The notes beneath the pieces were generated by a model, which was given only the letters and a program-made list of their open reading frames with translations, had not been told where the DNA came from and searched no databases. DNA of 38,006 nt from positions 1-38,006 of the forward strand of contig JAKBLM010000042.1 of the NCBI GenBank assembly GCA_021832085.1, given 5' to 3'. Positions 16,002 to 25,219 of the stretch are shown here, in pieces. Both the position numbers and the translations under genes were made by a program. Each line of letters begins with the position of its first letter. Position 1 is the first letter of the stretch. This stretch comes from Acidobacteriota bacterium (lineage in GTDB: Bacteria > Acidobacteriota > Terriglobia > Acidiferrales > UBA7541).

Positions 16002-17135
16002 ATGCTTTTTTACCTCTTCTATTACGTGCTGCATCCGTACTGGAGCCCGCTGAACGTCTTCCGCTACATCACCGTCCGGACCGCGCTCGCCAGCCTGACA
16101 GCGCTTTTCCTTTCGCTGGTGCTTGGTCCGTGGGTGATCCGCCGGCTGCGCGCCATGCAGATTGGCCAATACATTCGCGAAGAGGGGCCCCAGAGCCATC
16201 GGACAAAAGCCGGAACGCCAACGATGGGCGGGGTGCTGATCGTTACATCGATCATTATCCCCACGCTGTTGTGGGCCGATCTGGCGAATCCCTATGTGCT
16301 GCTGGCGATGGGCTCGACGCTCTGCTTTGCCGCGATCGGTTTCACCGACGATTTCCTGAAGGTGGTGCGGCGGCGCAATCTTGGCCTACGCGGCCGGACC
16401 AAGCTGATCCTGCAGACGCTGACGGCGGTGGGCGTGGCCATCGTGCTCGTCTACCTGAGAACAAACTGGGAATATTCCACCGAGTTGATCGTTCCGTTCT
16501 TCAAGAAACTGCATCCAGACCTGGTGATCAAAGGGCTGCTGGGCCACCCGCATCTGCTGCTGCTGGCCTACCTGCCGTTCCTGCTGTTTGTCGCGTTGGT
16601 AGTGGTCGGCTCGTCGAACGCGGTGAACCTGACCGACGGCCTGGACGGGCTGGCGATCGGCTGCGTGGTGATTGCCGCCGCAGCACTGGCCGCGCTCACC
16701 TACATCACCAGCCACGCCACTTTCGCCGAGTATCTCGATATCCACAAGCTGCCGCCGGCGGGCGAGGTGACGATCTTCTGCGGCGCGCTGGTCGGCGCCT
16801 CACTCGGCTTTCTCTGGTACAACGCGCATCCGGCCGAGCTGTTCATGGGCGACGTCGGCTCGTTGGCGCTGGGCGGGGCGATCGGGGTGGTTTCCGTGCT
16901 GATCATGCAGGAGATTCTGCTGCTCTCGATCGGCGGGATTTTCGTGATCGAGGCGGGCTCGGTGATCCTGCAGGTGGCCAGTTACAAGATGACCGGGCGG
17001 CGACTATTCCGCATGGCGCCGCTGCACCACCATTTCGAACTGATGGGCTGGAGCGAATCGAAAATCATCGTGCGGTTCTGGATTGTGGCGCTGGTTTTCG
17101 CTCTGTTCAGCTTGACAACGCTGAAACTGAGGTGA
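16002..17135 (+). CDS. mraY: phospho-MurNAc-pentapeptide translocase MraY
   Basis: A 377-residue integral membrane enzyme that transfers phospho-MurNAc-pentapeptide to undecaprenyl phosphate, forming lipid I on the inner face of the cytoplasmic membrane. About ten hydrophobic helices are visible. Signature segments are SHRTKAGTPTMGG, the FTDDFLKV aspartate pair, NAVNLTDGLDGLA, FMGDVGSLALGG and PLHHHFELMGW. All catalytic Asp positions and the HHH motif are present. The start at 16002 abuts the murF stop. Confidence 0.97.
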   Translation: MLFYLFYYVLHPYWSPLNVFRYITVRTALASLTALFLSLVLGPWVIRRLRAMQIGQYIREEGPQSHRTKAGTPTMGGVLIVTSIIIPTLLWADLANPYVLLAMGSTLCFAAIGFTDDFLKVVRRRNLGLRGRTKLILQTLTAVGVAIVLVYLRTNWEYSTELIVPFFKKLHPDLVIKGLLGHPHLLLLAYLPFLLFVALVVVGSSNAVNLTDGLDGLAIGCVVIAAAALAALTYITSHATFAEYLDIHKLPPAGEVTIFCGALVGASLGFLWYNAHPAELFMGDVGSLALGGAIGVVSVLIMQEILLLSIGGIFVIEAGSVILQVASYKMTGRRLFRMAPLHHHFELMGWSESKIIVRFWIVALVFALFSLTTLKLR

Positions 17136-17143
17136 TCGGGCGA

Positions 17144-18514
17144 GTGGACTTGGCAAACAAACGCGTGCTCGTGGTCGGCCTGGAACGGACCGGGCGGGCG
17201 ACTGCCTTGTTTTGCCGTGCCCGTGGCGCCCGCGTCACGCTGAGCGAGCAGCGGCCCGAGGCCGAGGTGGCTGAAGGGGTGCGGGAACTGCGCGCAGCCG
17301 GCGTCGAGCTGGAGTTGGGCGGGCACCGCCTGGAAACTTTCCTGGCGCAGGACCTGATCATTCCCAGTCCCGGGGTACCGCTCGAAATCGGGCCACTGGG
17401 CGCTGCCCGCGCTTGTGGCGTTCCTGTCTGGAGCGAAATCGAGCTGGCCGCGCGCTTCCTCCGCGGCCGGCTGCTCGCCATCACCGGATCGAACGGCAAG
17501 ACCACCACAACTCTACTCACTGGCCACATCCTGCGCGAAGCGGGCCGACACGTTCTGGTCGGCGGCAATCTCGGCACCCCGCTCATCTCGCTGGTTGAGC
17601 AGTCGACCGAGGACACGCTCTCAGTCGTCGAAGTCTCCAGTTTCCAGCTCGAGGCCATCGCCGACTGTTTCCGCCCCGACGTTGCCGCGCTGCTCAATCT
17701 CACACCGGACCATCTCGACCGGCACCCTTCGATGGACGCCTACGCGCGGGCTAAGGCACGGATCTTCGAAAATCAGCGACCGGAAGATGCCGCCGTCGTG
17801 AACGCCGACGATTCCGCCGCCGTCCGGCTCGCCCCAAGCCGGCCGCGCCGCCTCTGGTTCAGCCGCTGTGATCGCGTGGATGCAGGCACATGCCTCGAGG
17901 ACGGCCGGATCGTTTTCCGCTCGGCCGGGCACTCCGTTGGCTTACTGCACCGCGCCGATATCCCGCTGCGCGGCGAACACAATGTCGAAAACGTCCTGGC
18001 AGCCGCCTGCATCGCGGCTCTGGCCGGCATCGCCCCGGACGATATCCGCGCGGCAGTGCGCAGCTTTCCGGGCGTCGAGCATCGGCTCGAGCCGGTCGCG
18101 GAAATCGCGGGCGTTGCCTTCTACAACGATTCCAAGGCGACCAATGTCGACGCCGCGCTCAAAGCCATCGCGGCCTTTCCCGGGAATCTGGTGGTGATCC
18201 TCGGCGGAAAGGACAAGGGCGCCGATTTCCGCGTGCTTGCCCCCGCGTTGGCCGAGCGGGCGCGGCTCGTATTGCTGATCGGCGCCGCCAGCGAAAAGAT
18301 TGCCGTCCAGCTGGGCAAGGCCGTCCCGATCGAGCGCACGGGCACGCTCGAGCGAGCGGTGGAAGTCGCCTTCGAGCGCGCCCGGCCGGGCGATACCGTG
18401 CTGCTGGCCCCGGCCTGCGCCAGCTTCGATCAGTTCGAAAATTTCGAGCACCGCGGCCGCGTTTTCAAGGATCTCGTGCACCGGATCGAGAGCCGCCTGG
18501 CGGCCGGAGGGTAG
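17144..18514 (+). CDS. murD: UDP-MurNAc-L-Ala:D-Glu ligase MurD
   Basis: A 456-residue Mur ligase that adds D-glutamate to UDP-MurNAc-L-Ala. It has a Rossmann-like start (KRVLVVGLERTGRA), the ATP loop ITGSNGKTTTT, SSFQLEAI, NLTPDHLDRH, the FYNDSKATN motif and LGGKDKGADF. The frame is open far upstream inside mraY, so the start had to be chosen. GTG 17144 sits 7 bases after a GAGGTGAT ribosome-binding site, while GTG 17132 would overlap the mraY stop by four bases with a poorer site. Both encode nearly the same protein. Confidence 0.95.
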   Translation: MDLANKRVLVVGLERTGRATALFCRARGARVTLSEQRPEAEVAEGVRELRAAGVELELGGHRLETFLAQDLIIPSPGVPLEIGPLGAARACGVPVWSEIELAARFLRGRLLAITGSNGKTTTTLLTGHILREAGRHVLVGGNLGTPLISLVEQSTEDTLSVVEVSSFQLEAIADCFRPDVAALLNLTPDHLDRHPSMDAYARAKARIFENQRPEDAAVVNADDSAAVRLAPSRPRRLWFSRCDRVDAGTCLEDGRIVFRSAGHSVGLLHRADIPLRGEHNVENVLAAACIAALAGIAPDDIRAAVRSFPGVEHRLEPVAEIAGVAFYNDSKATNVDAALKAIAAFPGNLVVILGGKDKGADFRVLAPALAERARLVLLIGAASEKIAVQLGKAVPIERTGTLERAVEVAFERARPGDTVLLAPACASFDQFENFEHRGRVFKDLVHRIESRLAAGG

Positions 18515-18521
18515 GGCGAGA

Positions 18522-19631
18522 ATGCCGAAAATTGTCGAACCGGATCGCTGGCTGTTTCGCGCCACACTGGCGTTGTGCGTAATCGGTACGGTGATGATTT
18601 TCAGCGCCTCGGCGATGACCTCGCGCATCCTCTACGGCAGTCCTTACACCTTCCTGTTCCGCCAGCTGGTCTGGCTGGCACTGGGCTTCACGGCGATGCT
18701 GGTGCTGGCGCGCATCGATTACCGGATCCTACGGCGGCCGGTGGTGGCTTATGCGGGAATCGCGGCGTCATTGATTCTGCTGGTTGCTGTTTTCGCCCTG
18801 GACAAATCGCATTACACACATCGCTGGATCCGCGTGGGCCCGGTGGGCTTCCAACCGGCGGAGTTCGCCAAGCTGGCCGTGATCATCTATCTTGCGTGGT
18901 TTCTCGAACTTCGCTCGAACCCCCAAAGCAGCGGCGTGAATGATCCGCTGCGGAGCCTGTTGCCCGGTTTCGGACCCGTGATGCTGATCGCCGGGCTGGT
19001 TCTGCTCGAGCCCGATATGGGCACCTCGGCGGAGCTGTTTCTGATCGCGTTGGTGATGTTTTTTGCCGCCGGCCTTTCCTGGCGCTATGTCGTGGGAGCG
19101 ATCGTGGCGGGCATCCCGACCCTCTATCTGATGATCATCAGCGCCCACTACCGCTACGAGCGGCTGATGGCCTTCCTCCATCCCTCACGGAGCCCCGAAG
19201 GGCACAGCTTCCAATTGATGCAGTCGCTGATTTCAGTTGGCACGGGAGGGATTTTCGGCGTGGGCCTGATGGAGGGGAAGCAGCAGCTGTTCTTTCTGCC
19301 CGAGGCGCATACCGATTTCATTTTCGCGGTGATCATCGAGGAGCTGGGGCTGATCGGCGGGCTGGTGGTGTTGTTGCTGATCGGCTTCTACACGTGGCGG
19401 GCGCTGCGTGTGGTGTGGAACGCACCCGACGGCTTTGGCCGAATGGCCGCGCTGGGCATCACCGCGATGGTGGCCGGCCAGGCGCTGATCAATCTCAGCG
19501 TGGTGCTGGGCCTGGTGCCGACCAAGGGAATCCCGTTGCCCTTCGTGAGCTATGGCGGATCGAGTCTCGTGGTGATGCTGCTGGGTACCGGTGTGCTACT
19601 GAATATCAGCCAGCAAGCGAGCCCACAGTGA
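18522..19631 (+). CDS. ftsW: septal peptidoglycan polymerase FtsW (SEDS family)
   Basis: A 369-residue SEDS glycosyltransferase that polymerises lipid II at the septum with FtsI. About ten membrane helices are visible. Family landmarks are an early FSASAM segment, WIRVGPVGFQPAEFAKLA, LLEPDMGTS with the essential Asp, the large loop with HPSRSPEGHSFQLMQSL, LPEAHTDFIFAVIIEELG, and the C-terminal TKGIPLPFVSYGGSSL. The ATG at 18522 follows GGGCGAG at a 7-bp gap after murD. The stop overlaps the murG start by four bases. Confidence 0.96.
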   Translation: MPKIVEPDRWLFRATLALCVIGTVMIFSASAMTSRILYGSPYTFLFRQLVWLALGFTAMLVLARIDYRILRRPVVAYAGIAASLILLVAVFALDKSHYTHRWIRVGPVGFQPAEFAKLAVIIYLAWFLELRSNPQSSGVNDPLRSLLPGFGPVMLIAGLVLLEPDMGTSAELFLIALVMFFAAGLSWRYVVGAIVAGIPTLYLMIISAHYRYERLMAFLHPSRSPEGHSFQLMQSLISVGTGGIFGVGLMEGKQQLFFLPEAHTDFIFAVIIEELGLIGGLVVLLLIGFYTWRALRVVWNAPDGFGRMAALGITAMVAGQALINLSVVLGLVPTKGIPLPFVSYGGSSLVVMLLGTGVLLNISQQASPQ

Positions 19632-20698
19632 AGCTGCTGATCGCGGGAGGCGGGACCGGAGGTCACGTCTTTCCGGCGATGGCCGTCGCGCGGGAATGGC
19701 TGAAACGAGGCAAGGAAAGGGAAGTGGTGATCGTGGGAACGGCAAGAGGAATTGAGGCAAAGCTGGTGCCGGCGGCCGGGCTGCCGCTCGAAATGCTGAG
19801 GGTGCGCGGCCTGAAGGGCATCGGCGGCCGACGGCTGGCCGGCAACCTGGCACTGCTGCCGCTGGGATTTTGGGACGCGACCAGCGTGCTGCGCCGCCAC
19901 CGCTTTTCGGCCGCGCTCGGCGTCGGCGGCTACGCCTCGGGCCCGATGATGCTGGCCGCGATTCTCTCCCGGGTGCCGTCGGTTCTCTTCGAGCCCAACG
20001 TGCAGCCGGGATTCACCAACAGCGTGCTGGGACGGTTGGTGCGTCGCGTGGCCGTGGCGCATGAAGAAACAGCGGAGCGGTGGCCGGGGAAGTCGGCAGT
20101 AACCGGCTGCCCGGTGCGGGCCGAGTTTTTCCAGGCGCCGGAGCCCGCCTGCCGCCTGCCGATCCGGCTGCTGGTGACCGGCGGCAGCCAGGGTTCGCGG
20201 GTGATCAACCGGGCGATCCTTGGCGCGCTCGATCAGTTGGTGGAACGCAAGGACGATCTGGCCGTGGTTCATCAAACGGGCGAACGCCAGTTTCTGGAAG
20301 TGGAAGAGGGTTACCGGCGGCGCGGATTTTCCGCCGAGGTGCGGCCATTCCTCGACGATATGCCGGCCCGCTTCGCGCAGGCGGACCTGATCGTCTGCCG
20401 CTCGGGAGCGATTACCGTGGCCGAGGTGGCTGCGGCGGGACGGGCGGCCATCTTCATCCCTTTTGGCGCCGCGACGGATTCGCATCAATTGCGAAACGCC
20501 CAGGCCATGGCGCGCGCCGGCGCGGGGCGCCTGATCTCCGAAGGCGAATTGACCCCGGACCGCCTGGCACAGGAGATCCTGCAACTAATCGACCAGCCCG
20601 GCCAATTGGCCGAAATCGCGCGGCGGGCGCGGGCGCTGGGGAGTCCGCGCGCCACCGAGGCCATCGTTGATCTGCTCGAGGAGGTAGCGCGGCGATGA
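19628..20698 (+). CDS. murG: lipid II-forming UDP-GlcNAc transferase MurG
   Basis: A 356-residue GT28 enzyme that adds GlcNAc to lipid I on the cytoplasmic face, giving lipid II. The N-terminal glycine loop GGGTGGH is at 7-13. It is followed by GVGGYASGP, FEPNVQPGFTN, the second glycine loop VTGGSQGSRVIN and the UDP-GlcNAc site CRSGAITVAEVAAAGRAAIFIPF. GTG 19628 overlaps the ftsW stop (GTGA) and gives the usual start KLLIAGGGTGG. The stop overlaps the murC start by four bases. Confidence 0.97.
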   Translation: MKLLIAGGGTGGHVFPAMAVAREWLKRGKEREVVIVGTARGIEAKLVPAAGLPLEMLRVRGLKGIGGRRLAGNLALLPLGFWDATSVLRRHRFSAALGVGGYASGPMMLAAILSRVPSVLFEPNVQPGFTNSVLGRLVRRVAVAHEETAERWPGKSAVTGCPVRAEFFQAPEPACRLPIRLLVTGGSQGSRVINRAILGALDQLVERKDDLAVVHQTGERQFLEVEEGYRRRGFSAEVRPFLDDMPARFAQADLIVCRSGAITVAEVAAAGRAAIFIPFGAATDSHQLRNAQAMARAGAGRLISEGELTPDRLAQEILQLIDQPGQLAEIARRARALGSPRATEAIVDLLEEVARR

Positions 20699-22128
20699 AC
20701 GCGATTTTCCGTAATTTCCAGCGCGTCCACCTGGTCGGCATTGGCGGCACGGGCATGAGCGGGATCGCCGAGGTGTTGCTGACGCAAGGGTTCAGCGTCA
20801 CCGGCTCCGACCAGAAATCCACGCCGGTGACCGAGCGCCTGGAACGGCTGGGTGCGACGATCTTCATCGGCCACCGGCCGGAAAACGTTGAGGGCGCGAA
20901 CGTCGTGGTGGTTTCCTCGGCCATCCGCCCCGACAACCGCGAGGTGACCGAGGCGCAGCGGCTGAAAATCCCTGTAATACCCCGGGCCGAGATGCTGGCC
21001 GAACTGATGAGGCTGAAATACGGCATCGCGGTGGCCGGGGCGCACGGCAAGACAACGACGACTTCCATGGTCGCCGCGGTGCTTGCAGCGGCCGAACTCG
21101 ACCCGACCTTTGTTGTCGGCGGCCGGGTGAAGCAGGCCGGGGCGAACGCCCGCGTGGGGCAGGGACAGTTCATGGTCGTCGAAGCCGATGAAAGTGACGG
21201 CTCGCTGCTGAATCTGTCGCCAGTGGTCACCGTGGTGACCACCATCGATCGCGAGCACCTGGACCACTACGGCTCGCTCGAAGCAATCGAGGAAACCTTC
21301 GCCGAATTCGTCAATCGCGTCCCGTTTTACGGCACCGGCATCCTGTCGCTTGACGACGAGAACGTCCGGTCGATCCTGCCGCTGATCAAGCGGCCAGTAA
21401 TCACCTACGGGACCTCGCCCCAGGCCGATCTGGTGATTTCGGCGATCGAGCTGCGCGGGCTGGGCAGCGAGTTCGATCTCCACTACCACGGCGAACCGCT
21501 CGGCCGTTTCCGGCTGCCGGCGCCCCCGGGAGTGCACAACGTGCGCAACGCCGCCGCCGCCGTCGCCGTGGGGCTCTACCTGAATCTGCCGGTCGAGCTG
21601 ATCCGGCAGGGCCTGGAGCATTTCGCGGGCGTGGCGCGGAGATTCGAGATCAAGGGAACGCCCGGCGGCGTGACGCTGATCGACGATTACGGCCATCACC
21701 CTACCGAGGTTCGCGCCACGCTGGACGCAGCCCGCGGTTGCGGCTATCGCCGGCTACTCGTCTGCTTCCAGCCGCACCGCTATTCGCGAACCAAGCTGCT
21801 CTGGCACGAATTCACTCGTGCTTTTGACCAGGCCGACCACCTGATCCTGCTCGAAATCTATCCGGCCGGCGAGCCCCCAATCGAAGGAGTGGAGGGGAAG
21901 CTGCTGGCCGAGGCGGTGGCTGCCGCCGGCCATCGTCATGTGGAATTCCGCGCCACGGCGGCCGAAGCGGCCGAAGTGCTGGCAGCCGAAGCCATGCCGG
22001 GCGACGCAATTCTGGCGATCGGCGCCGGCAGTGTGGGCCAGATGCTCGATCGACTGGCGGAAAAACTTGCCACAAAGGACGAAAGCCATGCTCGTGACGA
22101 ATCCGAAGCTTCTCAAAGCACTCGCTGA
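20695..22128 (+). CDS. murC: UDP-MurNAc:L-alanine ligase MurC
   Basis: A 477-residue Mur ligase that attaches the first amino acid, L-alanine. It has the N-terminal VGIGGTGMSGIAEVLL, the ATP loop AGAHGKTTTTSM, EADESDGSLL, the DHLDHYGS segment, GVHNVRNAAAAVAV and the DDYGHHPTEVRATL motif characteristic of MurC. The ATG overlaps the murG stop. Its last 41 bases overlap the start of murB in another frame. The final dozen or so residues are polar and poorly conserved. Confidence 0.97.
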   Translation: MNAIFRNFQRVHLVGIGGTGMSGIAEVLLTQGFSVTGSDQKSTPVTERLERLGATIFIGHRPENVEGANVVVVSSAIRPDNREVTEAQRLKIPVIPRAEMLAELMRLKYGIAVAGAHGKTTTTSMVAAVLAAAELDPTFVVGGRVKQAGANARVGQGQFMVVEADESDGSLLNLSPVVTVVTTIDREHLDHYGSLEAIEETFAEFVNRVPFYGTGILSLDDENVRSILPLIKRPVITYGTSPQADLVISAIELRGLGSEFDLHYHGEPLGRFRLPAPPGVHNVRNAAAAVAVGLYLNLPVELIRQGLEHFAGVARRFEIKGTPGGVTLIDDYGHHPTEVRATLDAARGCGYRRLLVCFQPHRYSRTKLLWHEFTRAFDQADHLILLEIYPAGEPPIEGVEGKLLAEAVAAAGHRHVEFRATAAEAAEVLAAEAMPGDAILAIGAGSVGQMLDRLAEKLATKDESHARDESEASQSTR

Positions 22129-22996
22129 TCTGCGTGTGGAACGCCGCCCCGGTGTGCGGCTGGCCTCCTGGACCTCGCTCGGCATCGGCGGCACGACCGA
22201 TTTGCTGTTGGTGCGCGAGCGGCGCCATCTGCCTGAACTGCTGCGCCTGCTCCGCAGCAACGGTATCCGCCACCGCCTGCTCGGCGGTGGCACGAACCTG
22301 CTGGTTTCCGACGGCGAACTGCCTTGGGTGGCCGTGCGCCTGGCGCGAATCGAGCCGACGGTGAGGATCGAAGGCACGAGCGTCTGGGTGGACGCTGCCG
22401 AAGAACTCGGTCGCACCATTACGACGTGCGCGAAGGCGAACCTGGGCGGGCTCGAAGGGCTGGTCGGCGTGCCGGGAACCGTGGGTGGGGCGCTGCGGAT
22501 GAATGCGGGCGCCTACGACGCCGAAATCGGCAAGGTTGTCCGCGAGATCGTGATCTACCGTGCCGTCTACGGCCGCATCGACACGCTGCCGGCATCGCAA
22601 TTGCGTTTTCGTTACCGGCGCTCCTCCTTCAGCACTTGCGACATCCTGCTCGGTGCCCGGCTCGAGCTGGTCGAGCGACCCTACCGGGAAATTGTCGACC
22701 GCATCCACGTTTGCAATTTCAAGCGGCGCGCCAGCCAGCCGCTCACCGAGAAGAGCGCCGGCTGCATCTTCAAGAATCCGCCCGGCACTTCCGCCGGCCG
22801 GCTGATCGACGGACTGGGGCTGAAAGGCTTCCGCGTTGGCGGCGCGATGGTCAGCGACGTACACGCGAATTTCTTCGTCAACCGTGGCCGGGCGACTTGC
22901 ATGAACATGCAGCGGCTGATCGAGGATGTGCGCGAGAGAGTCTGGAAGGCAATCAAGATCGAACTCGAAGAAGAAATCGTTCTCTGGGTGAACTGA
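22088..22996 (+). CDS. murB: UDP-N-acetylenolpyruvoylglucosamine reductase MurB
   Basis: A 302-residue FAD-dependent reductase that makes UDP-MurNAc. The FAD-binding segments are TSLGIGGTTDLLL, LLGGGTNLLVSDGEL and LVGVPGTVGGALRMNAGAY. The C-terminal domain has the SAGCIFKNPPG loop with C226 at the position where E. coli-type enzymes use the catalytic Ser, then VHANFFVNRGRAT. The compact form fits type II MurB. It sits between murC and ftsQ, where E. coli has ddlB. ATG 22088 overlaps murC by 41 bases. Confidence 0.95.
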   Translation: MLVTNPKLLKALADLRVERRPGVRLASWTSLGIGGTTDLLLVRERRHLPELLRLLRSNGIRHRLLGGGTNLLVSDGELPWVAVRLARIEPTVRIEGTSVWVDAAEELGRTITTCAKANLGGLEGLVGVPGTVGGALRMNAGAYDAEIGKVVREIVIYRAVYGRIDTLPASQLRFRYRRSSFSTCDILLGARLELVERPYREIVDRIHVCNFKRRASQPLTEKSAGCIFKNPPGTSAGRLIDGLGLKGFRVGGAMVSDVHANFFVNRGRATCMNMQRLIEDVRERVWKAIKIELEEEIVLWVN

Positions 22997-22999
22997 CCG

Positions 23000-23977
23000 A
23001 TGGTTCCGGAAGAGACGCTGGAGCGCGCGGCGGTCGATGACGTCTCGCCGCGCTACCTGCGAAAACAGAAAGCGGCCGGAGTGAAGCGGCGCCGCTCGCG
23101 CCCGGCCGGCTCGCGCCTGCGCGGCGGCGTGCTGGCGTTGCTGATCGCGCTCGGTGTGAGCACGGTCGCCGGCTCGGTCGTCTACGTGTTTTTCTATTCG
23201 CCGGCGGTGCTGCTGCACCTCGACGGAGTGGAGATTGAAGGTGAGCACTACGTCAGCCGCGATCAGTTGCTCACCACCTTCTTGCCCGATATAGGCAAGA
23301 GCGTCTTGCGGGCGCCGCTCGCGCGGCGCCTGGAGACGATCGAGAAGATTCCCTGGGTGCGGACGGCGACGATCGAGCGTGTGCTGCCCAATCGGTTGAT
23401 CGTCCGGATCGTCGAGCGGACACCGGTGGCGTTCCTGAGCACGGGCGAGGGAATGAAGCTGATCGATGCCGACGGGGTGATCCTCGACAAGCCGCCCGGA
23501 GCCAATTTCAATTTACCGGTCGTAACCGGCATTGGCGAACAGACTCCTCTCGCGGAACGGGCGAGTCGCGTGGCCCTGTTTGCCGAGTTCCTGAAGCAAA
23601 TCGGGACCATCCAATCCTACGCCCCGTCCGATGTGATCGAGGCCAACCTGGCGAGCCCCGACGATATCAAGGTGACGCTCGACGGCCTGCCGGTGCTGGC
23701 CGGGCAGGGGCCGGTGGTGGTGCAATTCGGCAGCGGCGATTTTGCCAACCGGTTTCGGGAGTTCCTTCTGAATTTCAATGCCTGGCAGGTGCGGGCGGGA
23801 AACGTCGAAGCGGTCGATCTGCGCTACGACGGCGAGGCGCTCGTCACGCCAGGTTCCCCGATGGTAACCGCAGCCGCACCGGCTGCGGCCGACCCGCCGG
23901 CAGCACAGGGCGCCAGGGGCCAAAAGAATTCGTTGGCATCCCCCGGGAAGCAAGGGAAGAGGAGCATACGGCAGTGA
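23000..23977 (+). CDS. ftsQ: cell division protein FtsQ
   Basis: A 325-residue bitopic division protein with a basic cytoplasmic N-terminus (KRRRSRPAGSRLR), a membrane helix at about 42-66, a POTRA domain starting at LDGVEIEGEHYVSRDQLL, and the FtsQ domain with WVRTATIERVLPNRLIVRIVER. The C-terminal 50 residues are Ala/Pro-rich and probably disordered. FtsQ recruits FtsB and FtsL and helps switch on septal synthesis. It follows murB by three bases, and its stop overlaps the GTG start of ftsA by four. Confidence 0.93.
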   Translation: MVPEETLERAAVDDVSPRYLRKQKAAGVKRRRSRPAGSRLRGGVLALLIALGVSTVAGSVVYVFFYSPAVLLHLDGVEIEGEHYVSRDQLLTTFLPDIGKSVLRAPLARRLETIEKIPWVRTATIERVLPNRLIVRIVERTPVAFLSTGEGMKLIDADGVILDKPPGANFNLPVVTGIGEQTPLAERASRVALFAEFLKQIGTIQSYAPSDVIEANLASPDDIKVTLDGLPVLAGQGPVVVQFGSGDFANRFREFLLNFNAWQVRAGNVEAVDLRYDGEALVTPGSPMVTAAAPAAADPPAAQGARGQKNSLASPGKQGKRSIRQ

Positions 23978-25179
23978 ACAAGGAACGAAACGTTGTGGCG
24001 CTCGATGTCGGCAGCGCAAAGGTATCCGTCATGATCGCCCAGACCGTTGGCGAGAGTGACGTGCGTTGTCTGGCTCTCGGAACGGCCGAAACGAAAGGAC
24101 TGCGGAAAGGCCAGGTTTCCAATCTCGACCTGGCGGCCGGCTCGATCCGCCAGGCGGTCGAGGAAGCGGAAAGGCAGGCGGGCTTCCCTGTCGAATCCGC
24201 CCTGCTCGGCGTCGGCGGCAGCCACGTCGCCGGCTTCAATTCCCGGGGCGGACTGGGGCTTGGCAACCGGCCGCGCGACGTCACGCGGGAAGACGTGCGC
24301 CGCGCCGTCGAAACCGCCCGGCAGGTGCGGCTGCCCGAAGGAGTCGACGTGCTGCACGTACTGCCGCAGGGCTTCTGGCTCGACGCACAGAACGGCATTC
24401 GCGATCCGATCGGCATGGTTGGCCGGCAACTCGATGTCAACGTCCACCTGGTGACGTCGCCGGCAGTGCTGGCGCAGAACATGGTGGCCGCGGTGAATCG
24501 CGCCGGCGTGGTCGTTTCGGATCTGGTGCTCGAAGCGCTGGCGGCGGCCGAGTGCGTGCTCAGCGAGGACGAACGCGAGTTGGGCACCTGCCTGGTGGAT
24601 ATCGGCGCGGGCACGACCGAGCTGATCGTTTACTCGGGAGGGGTCGTGCGCCACAGCGCGTCGATCCCGATCGGTGGAGACCATTTCACCAACGACCTGG
24701 CCGTTGGCATCCGCACCCTGATCGGCGAAGCCGAGCGGATCAAACGCGAGGAGGTCTGGTCTTCGGCCGAGCTGGGCGAGCAGGAGCGCCTGATCGAGAT
24801 TGCCAACGTCGGCGACCGCCCGCCGCGCAGTGTGCTGGCCCGCGAGGTTGCCGAGATCCTCGACGCCCGCGCGCAGGAACTGCTCACCATGGTCCGCCGG
24901 GAACTCGACCGCGCCGGCCTGGCCTCGGCGATCCCCGCCGGTCTGGTTTTTGTCGGCGGCGGAGCCCGTCTGCAAGGCCTGCTGGAGATGGCTGAAAACC
25001 GCTTTTCGTTACCGGCGCGCATCGGCCGGCCGCGGGGGCTCGCCGGCCTGCCCGAGGAAGCCATCGCCCCGGAATTCGCGGCGATTGTCGGGCTGGCTCT
25101 CTATGGCGGCCGTGCCCAGCAGGTGCTGGAGGAGCGGCCGACGTTTTCGGCGAGGCTCAAGGGACTGTTTTTGGGATAA
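23974..25179 (+). CDS. ftsA: cell division protein FtsA
   Basis: A 401-residue actin-like ATPase that tethers FtsZ to the membrane. It has the phosphate-1 motif ALDVGSAKVS, the SHS2 (1C) insertion with GVGGSHVAGFNSRG, the phosphate-2 motif LVDIGAGTTELIVYSGG, GGDHFTNDLAVG and the adenosine motif LVFVGGGARLQGL. The C-terminal membrane-targeting helix is short, ending SARLKGLFLG. The GTG at 23974 overlaps the ftsQ stop. ftsZ follows after a 40-bp gap with its own good ribosome-binding sites. Confidence 0.96.
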   Translation: MNKERNVVALDVGSAKVSVMIAQTVGESDVRCLALGTAETKGLRKGQVSNLDLAAGSIRQAVEEAERQAGFPVESALLGVGGSHVAGFNSRGGLGLGNRPRDVTREDVRRAVETARQVRLPEGVDVLHVLPQGFWLDAQNGIRDPIGMVGRQLDVNVHLVTSPAVLAQNMVAAVNRAGVVVSDLVLEALAAAECVLSEDERELGTCLVDIGAGTTELIVYSGGVVRHSASIPIGGDHFTNDLAVGIRTLIGEAERIKREEVWSSAELGEQERLIEIANVGDRPPRSVLAREVAEILDARAQELLTMVRRELDRAGLASAIPAGLVFVGGGARLQGLLEMAENRFSLPARIGRPRGLAGLPEEAIAPEFAAIVGLALYGGRAQQVLEERPTFSARLKGLFLG

Positions 25180-25219
25180 GACCTGGTATCGAAACAAATC
25201 CGAGGAGGACATCAACCGC

